The position numbers and the translations under genes were made by a program. The notes beneath the pieces are model-generated. The model worked only from the letters and a program-made list of their open reading frames with translations, was not told the DNA's origin and searched no databases. Shown here piece after piece: positions 1 through 8,407 of a stretch of 64,000 bases of DNA. This DNA comes from Nitrospira_D sp035465795 (GTDB lineage: Bacteria; Nitrospirota; Nitrospiria; Nitrospirales; Nitrospiraceae): contig NZ_JBMWAN010000002.1 in NCBI RefSeq assembly GCF_049546785.1, positions 62,001 through 126,000 on the forward strand, given 5' to 3'. Within the stretch, counting starts at the first letter, position 1, and the number at the start of each line of letters is the position of its first letter.

Positions 1-2
1 AG

Positions 3-209
3 ATGGAAGCCATGATCGAGAAGGCAGAGGCCACGGTGGTCGCAAGCCAGAAAGCCACGGAAGATCCGGCGGTCATGTCCGACGCCGAGGCGCTCCACGC
101 CCGCTATGCCGCCCTGGAGACCGCGCGCGCCGCCGTCGAACGCCTCTATGCGCGCTGGGCGGAACTGGAAGAGAAGCGCACGCAATCCATGCCGACTGCA
201 TCAGCCTGA
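3..209 (+). CDS. ABC-F family ATPase, C-terminal tail (partial)
   Basis: Only the last 68 codons are inside the window and the frame is open to the left edge, so the true start is outside. The visible peptide is a charged, helix-forming stretch rich in Glu, Ala, Lys and Arg, of the kind that forms the C-terminal coiled coil of ABC-F proteins such as Uup. Those soluble twin-ATPase proteins act on ribosomes or DNA rather than in transport. No Walker motif is visible, so the family call rests on the tail alone. The stop end overlaps the stop end of the convergent symporter gene by 9 bp. Another coiled-coil protein, such as a tRNA-synthetase arm, cannot be excluded. Confidence 0.55.
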   Translation: MEAMIEKAEATVVASQKATEDPAVMSDAEALHARYAALETARAAVERLYARWAELEEKRTQSMPTASA

Positions 210-1640
210 CCCGCGGCCTGTCCGCTGTTTGTTCGCACACAGATATTGGGGCAGCTGCGAGCCGCATACCATCCCGGCTGCCGAAGCGAGCAAGCCCACC
301 AGCTGCGGCGGCCATACGGCATCGGCGGGACTGATCAGTTCAAGCACAAGCCAGGTTACTAGCCCTGCCGCAATGGCCGTCACGGCGCCTTGCGTCGTCG
401 CCTTGGGCCAATACAGCCCGGCGAGCAGCGGAATGAACGCCACCACCAGCGTCACTTTGTACGTGTTCACGACCAGCTTGTAGATGCTGGCGTCCGACCA
501 GAGTGCAATCGCCAGCACGGCAGCGGCAAACACCACCAGCACCACGCGCATCAACCGGAGGAACTCCGAATCATTCAATCGGGGAATCCACGGCTTCAGC
601 ACGTTCTCGCTGAGCGCGACGGCGGGAGCCAGCAGCGTGGCGCTGGAACAGCTCATCACCGCCGACAGCACGGCGCCGAAAAACATAATCTGGGCGGCAA
701 TCGGCGTATGTTCCAGAATCAAGGTCGGCAGGACCAGCTGCGAATCAGTCTCCAGAAGGGCAAGGAAACGCGCCGGATCGACCAGCGTCGCGGCATAGGC
801 CAGGAACATCGGCACGAAGCAGAACAGAAAGTAGAGACTCCCCCCCAGCAACGAACCGCGCACTGCCGTGGCCTCGTTTTTGGCCGACGTGATCCGCTGA
901 AACACATCCTGCTGCGGGATGGAGCCGAACATCATCGTCACCCAGGCACCGATGAACGGAATCCAGGCGTTGAAACTTGGGGGCGGGAACAACTCCAGCT
1001 TGCCGGCTTGGGCGGCATGGGCAACCACCGTTCCGACCCCGCCGGCCAGTCCGCTGATCACCGATGCAATGTAGAGCAGCCCGCCCATGATGACCGTAAT
1101 CTGGACAAAATCCAGAATGGCTACGGAAAACATCCCCCCGAATGTCGTATAGGTCAGCACGATCACCGCGCCGACGATCATGCCGAGCGGCTGACTGATG
1201 CCCCCATCGGTCACAACATTCAAGACGAGCCCCAGCACCTTGAACTGCGCCGCGACCCAGCCCAGGTACGAGGCCACAACGGCCAGGGTACAGAGAACTT
1301 CGACCCTCCGGTCGTACCGAAGCCGGTAGAAATCCCCGACCGTCAACAGGTTCAGTCGATAAAACCGGGGCGCGAAGAACAGACCGGCGAGGATGAGACA
1401 GAGACTGGAGCCGAAGGGATCGGCGACAACGCCGCGCAACCCTTCCTTCACGAACGTGGCCGAAATGCCGAGCACGGCTTCGGCGCCGAACCAGGTGGCA
1501 AAAACCGTCGCGGTCACCACCGGCAGCGGCAAACTTCGCCCGGCGACCGCAAAATCCTTCGTGTTATGCACGCGGGTGGCGGCATACAGCCCGATGCCGA
1601 CAGAAATAAGCAGATAGAGGATGACAAACCCGAGAAGCAT
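201..1640 (-). CDS. Sodium:solute symporter (SSS family)
   Basis: The 479-residue protein has about 13 hydrophobic segments and the N-terminal pattern of the sodium:solute symporter family: a first helix, then a short loop with KDFAVAGRSLPL before the second helix. These inner-membrane carriers use the sodium gradient to import sugars, amino acids, pantothenate or carboxylates. The substrate cannot be read from sequence. Length is normal for the family. A promoter TTGCGC-N17-TAGAAT lies 31 bp upstream of the ATG. The gene stands alone, tail to tail with the ABC-F gene. Confidence 0.88.
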   Translation of the reverse strand: MLLGFVILYLLISVGIGLYAATRVHNTKDFAVAGRSLPLPVVTATVFATWFGAEAVLGISATFVKEGLRGVVADPFGSSLCLILAGLFFAPRFYRLNLLTVGDFYRLRYDRRVEVLCTLAVVASYLGWVAAQFKVLGLVLNVVTDGGISQPLGMIVGAVIVLTYTTFGGMFSVAILDFVQITVIMGGLLYIASVISGLAGGVGTVVAHAAQAGKLELFPPPSFNAWIPFIGAWVTMMFGSIPQQDVFQRITSAKNEATAVRGSLLGGSLYFLFCFVPMFLAYAATLVDPARFLALLETDSQLVLPTLILEHTPIAAQIMFFGAVLSAVMSCSSATLLAPAVALSENVLKPWIPRLNDSEFLRLMRVVLVVFAAAVLAIALWSDASIYKLVVNTYKVTLVVAFIPLLAGLYWPKATTQGAVTAIAAGLVTWLVLELISPADAVWPPQLVGLLASAAGMVCGSQLPQYLCANKQRTGRGSG

Positions 1641-1670
1641 GCAACCGGCCCAGTATGGATATGTGGCGGG

Positions 1671-1699
1671 ATTCTAACCAGGCCGTTACGAGGGCGCAA
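1671..1699 (-). promoter_or_regulatory. Promoter of the sodium:solute symporter gene
   Basis: On the minus strand TTGCGC (1699-1694), a 17-base spacer and TAGAAT (1676-1671) precede the symporter ATG at 1640. The TAGNNT form of the -10 box is shared by many other promoters in the window. Confidence 0.5.
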
Positions 1700-1779
1700 C
1701 GGGAATGAGCCGTCAGGCGGCAGAGAGATAGGGCAGAGCCGGGAAGGAGGAAGGAGACGGGAGCGGCGATCGGATCTTG

Positions 1780-2196
1780 TTAGACCGAGCCAATCGTATA
1801 AGGAGCGCGATTGACCTGTCTCGTTACAGGCAGCCCGACGGTCAACCGGCACCCCACCAAAAACATATCACCGTAGGACTCGACATGAACCGGACGTGTC
1901 CATTGCACTTGATAGACCATCATGGAGCGCAGCCATCCGAGTTTCGTGTTATGCACTTCGATCAACTGAGCCACCCGCGGGGCCTCTCGCATCATGAGCA
2001 GGATGCCATGGGCGCTGCGGTTGACCGTCACCAACTGTCCCTCGCAAATCACCATCGCTCCATCCTGGTCAGATTCGCACATCTCAAAGGCGCAACAATG
2101 GGCATCCTCAATCCTGGCTTCCTGTCGGCGATTGTGTGCGGTTATTGAATAGGCGCTCTCCGCCATCAGATCCACCTCACAGGGACGAGTTGCCAT
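1780..2196 (-). CDS. PilZ-like domain protein
   Basis: The 138-residue protein begins MATRPCEVDLMAESAYS. I chose this start because AGAGGGGG lies a few bases upstream; the frame extends further but without a better ribosome site. A motif of the type RRQEARIED is followed by a beta-rich region with 'VNRSAHGILLMM' and a late 'LVGCRL'. This resembles the RxxxR...D/NxSxxG pattern of PilZ domains, which bind cyclic di-GMP. The D/NxSxxG element is only approximate (NRSAHG), so binding is not assured. It is divergent from the HEAT-repeat gene, and 407 bp separate the two starts. Confidence 0.55.
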   Translation of the reverse strand: MATRPCEVDLMAESAYSITAHNRRQEARIEDAHCCAFEMCESDQDGAMVICEGQLVTVNRSAHGILLMMREAPRVAQLIEVHNTKLGWLRSMMVYQVQWTRPVHVESYGDMFLVGCRLTVGLPVTRQVNRAPYTIGSV

Positions 2197-2603
2197 AGCC
2201 GAACCCCCTCTCTGACATTCTAAGACCAAAGACGGACACCGGAGTAACAAAAATAGCAAAGGATGTACCCAACACCTTCCCACACTTACTTTCCCTCGTT
2301 TTACCTGGAATTTACCTCACACCCTTGAGGAAGTGATTATACGAATGGCACGCAACTGAAGGGAAAAGACTTCACCTGAGAGTCCCGAAAAGCCACATCG
2401 CGCTCTCGCCTCTGGCGCCGTCAGCTTTACACCTGCTGTCGTTCAACAGATCGAGAACGGAACAGATCGTCCGTCCCGTTACACGCCACAAGCCATGTCG
2501 CGAGTGCAGGGCCCGGGCCCTTTCCCTGCTCCCGCGGCCTATGCAACAATCCGCACCACTGATGTCAGGCTCCGTCATTTATACCAAAAGGAATACCTTG
2601 GCC
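2197..2603. other. Divergent intergenic region, no gene seen
   Basis: These 407 bp separate the divergent PilZ-like and HEAT-repeat genes. I see a GC-rich palindrome around 2507-2531 (GCAGGGCCCGGGCCC) and no convincing ORF with a ribosome site, RNA gene or full promoter. Confidence 0.4.
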
Positions 2604-3716
2604 ATGAAGCGCATCCATGTCACCAGCACCGGTCGGGTTTGGGGTTCGGCCATCATGCTCGTCGGAAGCTTCTTCGCCTGGAGTGCTCCGGACATCAGCT
2701 ATGCGCGCAAGGAACTCCTCACCCAGGAAGAAAAAGACCGGCAGATCAGGACCGAACTCATTCACCTGGAAACACTGGCCCTCACCAGCCATGGGCCGAT
2801 CCAGGCGGCCGGACTGACACAGGCGGCTGCCAGACGGCTCGAACAACTCGGCTACCGCACGGTCGTCGATCCGGCACAACCGCACGATGTGACCGTGAAG
2901 GTCAAATGCGAAGAACTGAAAACCTGGGAAGGCACCGAACGTTCCGGCGGCGATGCCGACATGGTGGATGCCGCCGCGCGCTTGTGGAAAGGACCGGCCT
3001 GCCAGATTCTGTACCGCTTTGGCGCCCGCTGGGCCGAGTGGCGTCATGAAGTCCGGACTGACTTCGCCACGCCGCAAGAAGCCGCCCGCAAGGCGGGGCA
3101 GGCCGATGCCGGGGCTTACGCAATCGCACAGCTCATCGAGCGGTTACAGACGGATCCGTTCCCGTTCCTGCTCGCAGCCGAGTGGGGGCAGTCTGCTCGC
3201 CTGGTGGCGACACTGGACGCCGCCGGCACGACCGCGCCGCAAAAACAGATCGTGGTCGGATTGTTGGGCGCCATGCAGGCCGTCGATGCAATCCCGCGAC
3301 TGACAGCCGCTCTGACAGACCCCGACCCGGGCCTCACCCAAGCAGCCGCTACCGCGCTCGGAACGATCGGCCATGAGGAGTCTATTCCCCCGCTGCTGCA
3401 CCTGTTCAATTCGGGCACGCCGGAACAACATCGGGCCGCGGCGCTGGGATTGGGCCGGCTCGCGCCGTTGCATCCGAACAGCGACATCGTCCCGACATTC
3501 CTCTCCGCCCTGCCGAACGAACCGGTCCCCATGCAGACGATCCTCGTCAGAGCCCTGGGCAAAACGACCGACCGGCGCGTCCTGGAGCCGCTTCGCGCGC
3601 TCCATCGTTCCGTACTCAAGCAGGTGCGCTCCGACAGCACCCCGGAACTGAAGGAACTGCTCACCGCCCTGGGCATCGCCCTCGACGGTTTCGACGGCGT
3701 CCATACGGAGGAGTGA
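2604..3716 (+). CDS. Exported HEAT-repeat protein
   Basis: Starting at MKRIHVTSTG, the 370-residue product has a basic N-terminus and a hydrophobic stretch (about residues 12-28) ending in AWS, a plausible signal peptide. Residues about 35-200 form an uncharacterised alpha/beta region. Residues about 205-330 carry several HEAT-type helical repeats (for example 'AIPRLTAALTDPDPGLTQAAATALG' split over two helices). HEAT repeats make protein-binding solenoids. The open frame extends 21 codons upstream but the upstream residues do not look like a signal peptide. An AAAGGAA element lies about 9 bases before the chosen ATG. Function unknown. Confidence 0.72.
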   Translation: MKRIHVTSTGRVWGSAIMLVGSFFAWSAPDISYARKELLTQEEKDRQIRTELIHLETLALTSHGPIQAAGLTQAAARRLEQLGYRTVVDPAQPHDVTVKVKCEELKTWEGTERSGGDADMVDAAARLWKGPACQILYRFGARWAEWRHEVRTDFATPQEAARKAGQADAGAYAIAQLIERLQTDPFPFLLAAEWGQSARLVATLDAAGTTAPQKQIVVGLLGAMQAVDAIPRLTAALTDPDPGLTQAAATALGTIGHEESIPPLLHLFNSGTPEQHRAAALGLGRLAPLHPNSDIVPTFLSALPNEPVPMQTILVRALGKTTDRRVLEPLRALHRSVLKQVRSDSTPELKELLTALGIALDGFDGVHTEE

Positions 3717-3797
3717 GCCTGCGGGGCTGATGGCCTTTGCCAATCCACGTGCTCAGCCCCTGCAAGAGGAGTATACTGACAGCAGAAGAGGTTCCTC

Positions 3798-4886
3798 ATG
3801 CATCGAGTCCTGGTCCTCGGCGCAGGGAAGATCGGTTCGCTGGTGGCCTGCCTGCTTTCCCAGCATGGAGGCTATGAGGTCCATCTCGGAGATGTGAGCC
3901 TCGAAGGCCCCAAGCACCTCGTCGAGGATCTGGGTCTTCGGCGCGTCACGCCGAGTATTCTCGATGTCCGTCATCCGGACGCAGTCGGCACCTACCTCTC
4001 GGCCTACCCGGTGGATGCCGTTGTCTCCAGCCTCCCCTATTTCTGCAACCCCACCGTCGCGGGGCTCGCGCTGACACACGGGCTGCACTATTTCGACCTC
4101 ACGGAGGACATCGAGGTCACCAATCAGATCCGCATCCTGAGCTCCGGCGCCACACAGGCCTTCATGCCGCAATGCGGCCTGGCTCCCGGCTTTATCAGCA
4201 TCGTCACGCACAATCTGATGACCCATTTCGAGACCCTGGACACAGTCAAAATGCGGGTGGGCGCCCTGCCGGTGCATCCCAGCAACGCGCTCAAGTATTC
4301 CCTGACCTGGTCCACCGATGGCCTCATCAACGAGTACGGCAACCTCTGTTACGGCATTGAGGAAGGCGAGAAAGTCCCCCTCCAGCCGCTGGAAGGCTAT
4401 GAAACAATCGAGTTGGACGGGTTACTGTACGAAGCCTTCAATACCTCGGGAGGATTGGGCACTCTGGCGGACAGTTATGCCGGCAAGGTGAAGACGATGA
4501 ACTATAAAACCCTCCGCTATCCCGGCCACTGCGAAAAAATCCATCTGCTGATGAAAGACCTCAAGCTCAACGAAGATCGCGAGACACTCAAGCGCATCCT
4601 GGAACACGCCATCCCGCAAACCTTGCAGGACGTCGTCCTGATCTATGCCTCCGTCACCGGAACCAAGGACGGAGGGTTCTTTGAAGAGAATTACGTGAAG
4701 AAGATCTACCCGCAATGCATCAAGGGCAAGCTCTGGTCCGCGATTCAGGTCACCACCGCCTCCAGCCTCTGTTGCGTCATGGATCTGGTCTTGAACCATC
4801 CGTCGCGGTACCATGGATTTGTGACGCAGGAATCGGTGCCGTTGAAGGATTTTCTGGCCAACGACTTTGGAGCCTGTTTCCGATGA
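3798..4886 (+). CDS. Saccharopine/lysine 6-dehydrogenase family oxidoreductase
   Basis: The 362-residue protein opens with the Rossmann motif VLVLGAGKIGSLVACLL, followed by D and then 'VSSLPYFCNPTVAGLALTHGLHYFDL', diagnostic of the saccharopine dehydrogenase superfamily. The middle contains the substrate-domain 'CGLAPGFISIV'. Length (about 360-390) fits bacterial lysine 6-dehydrogenases or short saccharopine dehydrogenases, which yield alpha-aminoadipate semialdehyde. The downstream ALDH7 gene would oxidise that product, so a lysine pathway role is likely but inferred. A TATACT box lies about 20 bp before the ATG. The TGA overlaps the ATG of the first 77-bp repeat unit (ATGA). Confidence 0.8.
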   Translation: MHRVLVLGAGKIGSLVACLLSQHGGYEVHLGDVSLEGPKHLVEDLGLRRVTPSILDVRHPDAVGTYLSAYPVDAVVSSLPYFCNPTVAGLALTHGLHYFDLTEDIEVTNQIRILSSGATQAFMPQCGLAPGFISIVTHNLMTHFETLDTVKMRVGALPVHPSNALKYSLTWSTDGLINEYGNLCYGIEEGEKVPLQPLEGYETIELDGLLYEAFNTSGGLGTLADSYAGKVKTMNYKTLRYPGHCEKIHLLMKDLKLNEDRETLKRILEHAIPQTLQDVVLIYASVTGTKDGGFFEENYVKKIYPQCIKGKLWSAIQVTTASSLCCVMDLVLNHPSRYHGFVTQESVPLKDFLANDFGACFR

Positions 4887-5190
4887 GCACGACCCAACCC
4901 ATCAGTCCACCCTGCGGCACAAAACAGCCACCGCTCAACGCCTTTGGAGATTGATGCCCATGAGCACGACCCAACCCATCAGTCCACCCTGCGGCACAAA
5001 ACGGCCACCGCTCAACACCTTTGGAGATTGATGCCCATGAGCACGACCCAACCCATCAGTCCACCCTGCGGCACAAAACGGCCACCGCTCAACACTTTTG
5101 GAGATTGATGCCCATGAGCACGACCCAACCCGTCAGTCCACCCTGCGGCACAAAACGGCTACCGCTCAACGCCTTTGGAGATTGATGCCC
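4883..5190 (+). repeat. Four tandem 77-bp repeats carrying mini-ORFs
   Basis: Four head-to-tail units of exactly 77 bp start at 4883, 4960, 5037 and 5114. Each begins ATGAGCACGACCCAACCC, encodes a 23-residue mini-ORF (MSTTQPISPPCGTK...) ending in TGA, and ends with TTTGGAGATTGATGCCC. That tail places a GGAG ribosome site 10 bases before the next ATG. The unit differs by only a few substitutions between copies, mostly amino-acid changes, and no copy has a premature stop. The ALDH gene starts where a fifth unit would begin (5191, ATGAGCACGATCCACCCC), so the array looks like duplicated copies of that translation-initiation region. Confidence 0.93.
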
Positions 5191-6720
5191 ATGAGCACGA
5201 TCCACCCCGCCCTCAAAGAGCTGGGCATCCAGGCCGTCAATCCCGGCGGCAGCACAGGGCCGGCCTGGTGGTCCAGCCACAACAGTGCCCCTGTCGTGCC
5301 GTCGGTGAATCCGGCGACCGGCGAAACCATCGCGGGTATCCAACCCTGCGCCGTCGAAGATTACGAGCGCATCGTCAACGAATCGCAGGCGGCATTTTTC
5401 AGATGGCGCCTGGTTCCGGCGCCGAAGCGCGGCGAAGTCGTCCGGCTGATCGGGCAGGCGTTGCGGGCGAAGAAGGATCAGCTGAGCACATTGGTGTCGC
5501 TGGAAGTCGGCAAGATCAAGCCCGAAGGGGACGGCGAAGTCCAGGAGATGATCGACATGGCCGACTTCGCCGTCGGGCAGGCGCGGATGCTCTACGGCGC
5601 TACCATGCCATCGGAGCGGCCGGCCCACCGCATGAGCGAACAATGGCATCCCCTGGGGCCGGCCGGCGTCATTACCGCCTTCAATTTCCCCGTGGCCGTC
5701 TGGGCCTGGAACGCCTTTCTGGCCGCCATCGCCGGCGACACGGTCATCTGGAAACCGTCGGCCAAAGCGCCGCTCTGCGCCATCGCCGTGCAGCACATCT
5801 GTAATCGCGTCATGGAGCAGCAGGGGTGCCCGGGCATTTTCTCGCTCTTCATCACCGCTCAGACGAGCCTGGCCGAAGCGATGGTTCAGGACAAGCGGCT
5901 GCCGCTGATTTCCTTTACCGGCTCGGTGCCGGTCGGCCGCCGCGTCGCCTCGACTGTCGCCCAGCGTCTGGGGCGCACCCTCCTCGAACTAGGGGGCAAT
6001 AACGCGGTCATCGTCGACGAAACGGCCGACCTGAACCTAGCGCTGCGTGCGCTCCTGTTCGGCGCCGTAGGCACGGCCGGCCAGCGTTGCACGACGACCA
6101 GACGGCTCTTTGTTCACCACACTCGGCACGACGAATTGCTCGGTAAGCTGGTGAAGGCCTATGGCCAGGTCCGGATCGGCAATCCGTTGCAACCGGATAC
6201 GCTCATGGGACCGCTCATCGATCAGGCCGCCGTCGAGGCCTATCGTGCCGCGATCGAGGAGATTAAGAGAGAGGGGGGGCGGATCCTCTACGGCGGCAAG
6301 GTGCTGGATCGCCCCGGCTGTTTCGTCGAACCGACCATCGCCCGGGCCGAACCTCACTGGCCGATCGTCCAACAAGAGACCTTCGCCCCGATCCTCTATG
6401 TGATGCCGTTTCAATCGCTCGACGAGGCCATCCGCCTGCAGAACAACGTTCCTCAGGGCCTCTCCTCCGCCCTGTTCACGAACGACCTGCGGCACAGCGA
6501 GCGCTTCCTCTCGGCCGCAGGCAGCGACTGCGGCATCGCCAACATCAACATCGGCACATCCGGCGCGGAGATCGGCGGGGCGTTCGGCGGGGAGAAAGAC
6601 ACAGGCGGCGGGCGGGAAGCCGGCTCGGATGCCTGGAAGGCCTACATGCGCCGTCAAACCAACACCGTCAACTGGGGTACGGATCTCCCCCTCGCGCAAG
6701 GCATCACGTTCGGATCATAG
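5191..6720 (+). CDS. ALDH7-type aldehyde dehydrogenase (probable aminoadipate-semialdehyde dehydrogenase)
   Basis: The 509-residue protein has the full aldehyde dehydrogenase layout: NAD-binding core, catalytic Glu in TLLELGGNNA, catalytic Cys in GTAGQRCTTTRRL, and the late EIGGAFGGEKDTGGGREAGSD typical of the ALDH7/antiquitin clade. Family members oxidise alpha-aminoadipate semialdehyde to alpha-aminoadipate in lysine breakdown. The reading frame could run back through the repeats to 5098, but those residues are translated repeat DNA, so I start at MSTIHPALKEL, preceded by GGAG. It follows the saccharopine-family gene across the repeat array and precedes the VOC gene, probably one operon. 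Confidence 0.87.
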   Translation: MSTIHPALKELGIQAVNPGGSTGPAWWSSHNSAPVVPSVNPATGETIAGIQPCAVEDYERIVNESQAAFFRWRLVPAPKRGEVVRLIGQALRAKKDQLSTLVSLEVGKIKPEGDGEVQEMIDMADFAVGQARMLYGATMPSERPAHRMSEQWHPLGPAGVITAFNFPVAVWAWNAFLAAIAGDTVIWKPSAKAPLCAIAVQHICNRVMEQQGCPGIFSLFITAQTSLAEAMVQDKRLPLISFTGSVPVGRRVASTVAQRLGRTLLELGGNNAVIVDETADLNLALRALLFGAVGTAGQRCTTTRRLFVHHTRHDELLGKLVKAYGQVRIGNPLQPDTLMGPLIDQAAVEAYRAAIEEIKREGGRILYGGKVLDRPGCFVEPTIARAEPHWPIVQQETFAPILYVMPFQSLDEAIRLQNNVPQGLSSALFTNDLRHSERFLSAAGSDCGIANINIGTSGAEIGGAFGGEKDTGGGREAGSDAWKAYMRRQTNTVNWGTDLPLAQGITFGS

Positions 6721-6739
6721 CTCGACAGGAGGAATGGCC

Positions 6740-7339
6740 ATGACGGATCGCAATCGCGAACTCGACCAGCTCATGGAAAAGATGGTGGCGGACTATGTCG
6801 CGCACAACAAGGCGGCCGCGGCGCTGAAGGGTCTGCTGGAGAAAGCCGGAATTGGATTCACGCCGGTCATCGATCATGTGACGGTCAGGACGTTTGACAT
6901 CGACCATGGAGCGGAGCCGTTCGTCGCCTTGGGGTACGCCTACGACGACACCCTGGAATACGACGATTGGTATGCCAAGGTCTATCGGAAGACGGGGTAT
7001 CCGGCCCTTTTCGTCGACCAGGCCTATCCGGACGAGCGCGGCAAGACCAGCATCATTCCCGGCTGGGTCAAGAAGTTCGGCGATCGGGTCTTTCACCACG
7101 TGGCCGTGCGTGTCGAAGATATCGAAAAGGCGATCGAGCGGCTCAAAAAAGAAGGAGTGGTGTTTGCCGGCAGCATTGTGGGGGGACGGGGCGGCCAGCT
7201 CCGGCAGATCTTTTCATCTCCTGAAATGGTCGACGGCCAACCCTTCTCGGTGCTGGAACTCGCGGAACGGCACCGCGGCTACCAGGGATTCTCCCCGCCA
7301 CAAGCCGACAGTCTGATGAAATCGACGGCGCCCCGCTAA
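6740..7339 (+). CDS. Glyoxalase/VOC-fold protein
   Basis: The 199-residue protein contains VOC-type elements: 'IDHVTVRTFDID' early, 'HHVAVRVEDIEKAIERLKKEGV' in the second half and 'FSVLELAERH' near the end. These offer His and Glu residues as possible metal ligands, as in glyoxalase/dioxygenase-fold enzymes. I chose the second ATG because AGGAGG sits 7 bases before it; ATGGCC 6 bp upstream is too close to the ribosome site. The short gap to the ALDH stop indicates co-transcription, so it may act on an acid or keto-acid of the same pathway. Substrate unknown. Confidence 0.72.
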   Translation: MTDRNRELDQLMEKMVADYVAHNKAAAALKGLLEKAGIGFTPVIDHVTVRTFDIDHGAEPFVALGYAYDDTLEYDDWYAKVYRKTGYPALFVDQAYPDERGKTSIIPGWVKKFGDRVFHHVAVRVEDIEKAIERLKKEGVVFAGSIVGGRGGQLRQIFSSPEMVDGQPFSVLELAERHRGYQGFSPPQADSLMKSTAPR

Positions 7340-7358
7340 CCTGACAGCAATCTCCTGC

Positions 7359-7931
7359 CTACCGACGGGCGGCGCGTTTGAGGAAACAATCCAGGGTGTG
7401 GTCATTCACCATCCCGATGGCCTGCATATAGGCATAGATGATCGTGCTCCCGACGAAGCGGAACCCGCGCTGCTTGAGGTCTTTGGACAGCGTATCGCTC
7501 ACCGGGCTCGTGGCGGGAATCTCGTTCATCCGTTTCCAGCGATTGAGGATCGGCTCCCCGCCGACGAACGACCAGACATAGGCATCAAACGAGCCGAATT
7601 CCTTCTGCACGGCCAGAAACGCCTGCGCGTTGGTGACCGCCGAGTCGATCTTGAGCCGGTTGCGGATGACGCCGGGATTCTTCAGCAGCGCAGCTTTCGT
7701 CCGGGCCGTGAAACGCGCCACCTTCTTCGGATCGAAATTCGCGAAGGCCTTTCGATAGCCGGCCCGCTTCCGCAGGACGGTCTCCCAGGTCAGCCCTGCC
7801 TGTGCGCCTTCGAGCAACAGCATCTCGAAATGCTTCCGGTCACGATGGACCGGCTTGCCCCATTCCACATCGTGATAACGAATCATGTGCGGCTTATCGC
7901 CGGCCCAGGCGCAACGGATTCGTTGTTTCAC
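7359..7931 (-). CDS. tag: DNA-3-methyladenine glycosylase I
   Basis: This 190-residue base-excision repair enzyme removes 3-methyladenine from alkylated DNA. Family marks are RCAWAGDKPHMIRYHDVEWG at the N-terminus and the late VNDHTLDCF. The Cys and His in the first motif and the His and Cys in the second match the zinc ligands of E. coli Tag. The start is GTG, 5 bases after GGAGG; the frame extends 30 codons further but without a ribosome site, and Tag proteins begin close to the first Cys. It is convergent with the VOC gene. Confidence 0.92.
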   Translation of the reverse strand: MKQRIRCAWAGDKPHMIRYHDVEWGKPVHRDRKHFEMLLLEGAQAGLTWETVLRKRAGYRKAFANFDPKKVARFTARTKAALLKNPGVIRNRLKIDSAVTNAQAFLAVQKEFGSFDAYVWSFVGGEPILNRWKRMNEIPATSPVSDTLSKDLKQRGFRFVGSTIIYAYMQAIGMVNDHTLDCFLKRAARR

Positions 7932-7984
7932 GACGACCTCCTTCAGTCGATTACCAGTCCGGTTTGATTTGGTCACGATCCGGC

Positions 7985-8407
7985 TCAGCGATGACGCGGC
8001 GGCTTGACGCCGATCCACCACTTCGGCTTCATCCGGCCGAAATCCCTGCGCACATGGCGGCGGAGCGTTCGTTTGGAATCAAGCACTACCGGCCCCTGAG
8101 GGCTGCGCCAGAATACAACCCAATGCCAGAACGCACGGCCCTTCTCACGATGCCACTTGATGGCGAGGAGCGCGACATCCGGCAAGCCCTGCCAGGAGAC
8201 GAACGGCGCCTCCTGACTCGCCGCTTGGAGGCGATAGTGCTTCAGCAATCTGCGCACATGCTGGGTCTCGGACCACAGACGGCTGTCGTCGGCGAAGATG
8301 TCCAGCCGATTCGCCGCACGCTTCGCCTCAGTGTAGGTCACGCCCGCCAACGCCGCCACGCTGGCGATGCCGCAGCCGGTCCGTTCGAGTTGCACCACCG
8401 GCTTCAT
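7985..8407 (-). CDS. Papain-like (C39-type) cysteine peptidase-fold protein
   Basis: The 140-residue protein begins MKPVVQLERTGCGIASVAALAG, a C39-like nucleophile motif with Cys about residue 12. It later has a His in FWHWVVFW and an Asp in VVLDSK, giving a Cys-His-Asp set in the expected order. There is no signal peptide or ABC transporter domain, so this is a stand-alone cytoplasmic protein rather than a bacteriocin exporter. Its ATG overlaps the TGA of the GNAT gene (ATGA), so the two are translationally coupled. The target is unknown. Confidence 0.7.
   Translation of the reverse strand: MKPVVQLERTGCGIASVAALAGVTYTEAKRAANRLDIFADDSRLWSETQHVRRLLKHYRLQAASQEAPFVSWQGLPDVALLAIKWHREKGRAFWHWVVFWRSPQGPVVLDSKRTLRRHVRRDFGRMKPKWWIGVKPPRHR

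Noticed and set aside
390..1814. 474-codon plus-strand frame opposite the symporter
   Set aside because: It reads through the antisense of a clear membrane transporter and has Gln/Arg/His-rich random composition.
5098..5190. 31-codon N-terminal extension of the ALDH frame
   Set aside because: It is translated tandem-repeat DNA; the family start and the GGAG site point to 5191.
4883..5190. Tandem direct repeats as a CRISPR array
   Set aside because: Units are directly adjacent with no spacers, and no cas genes are nearby.
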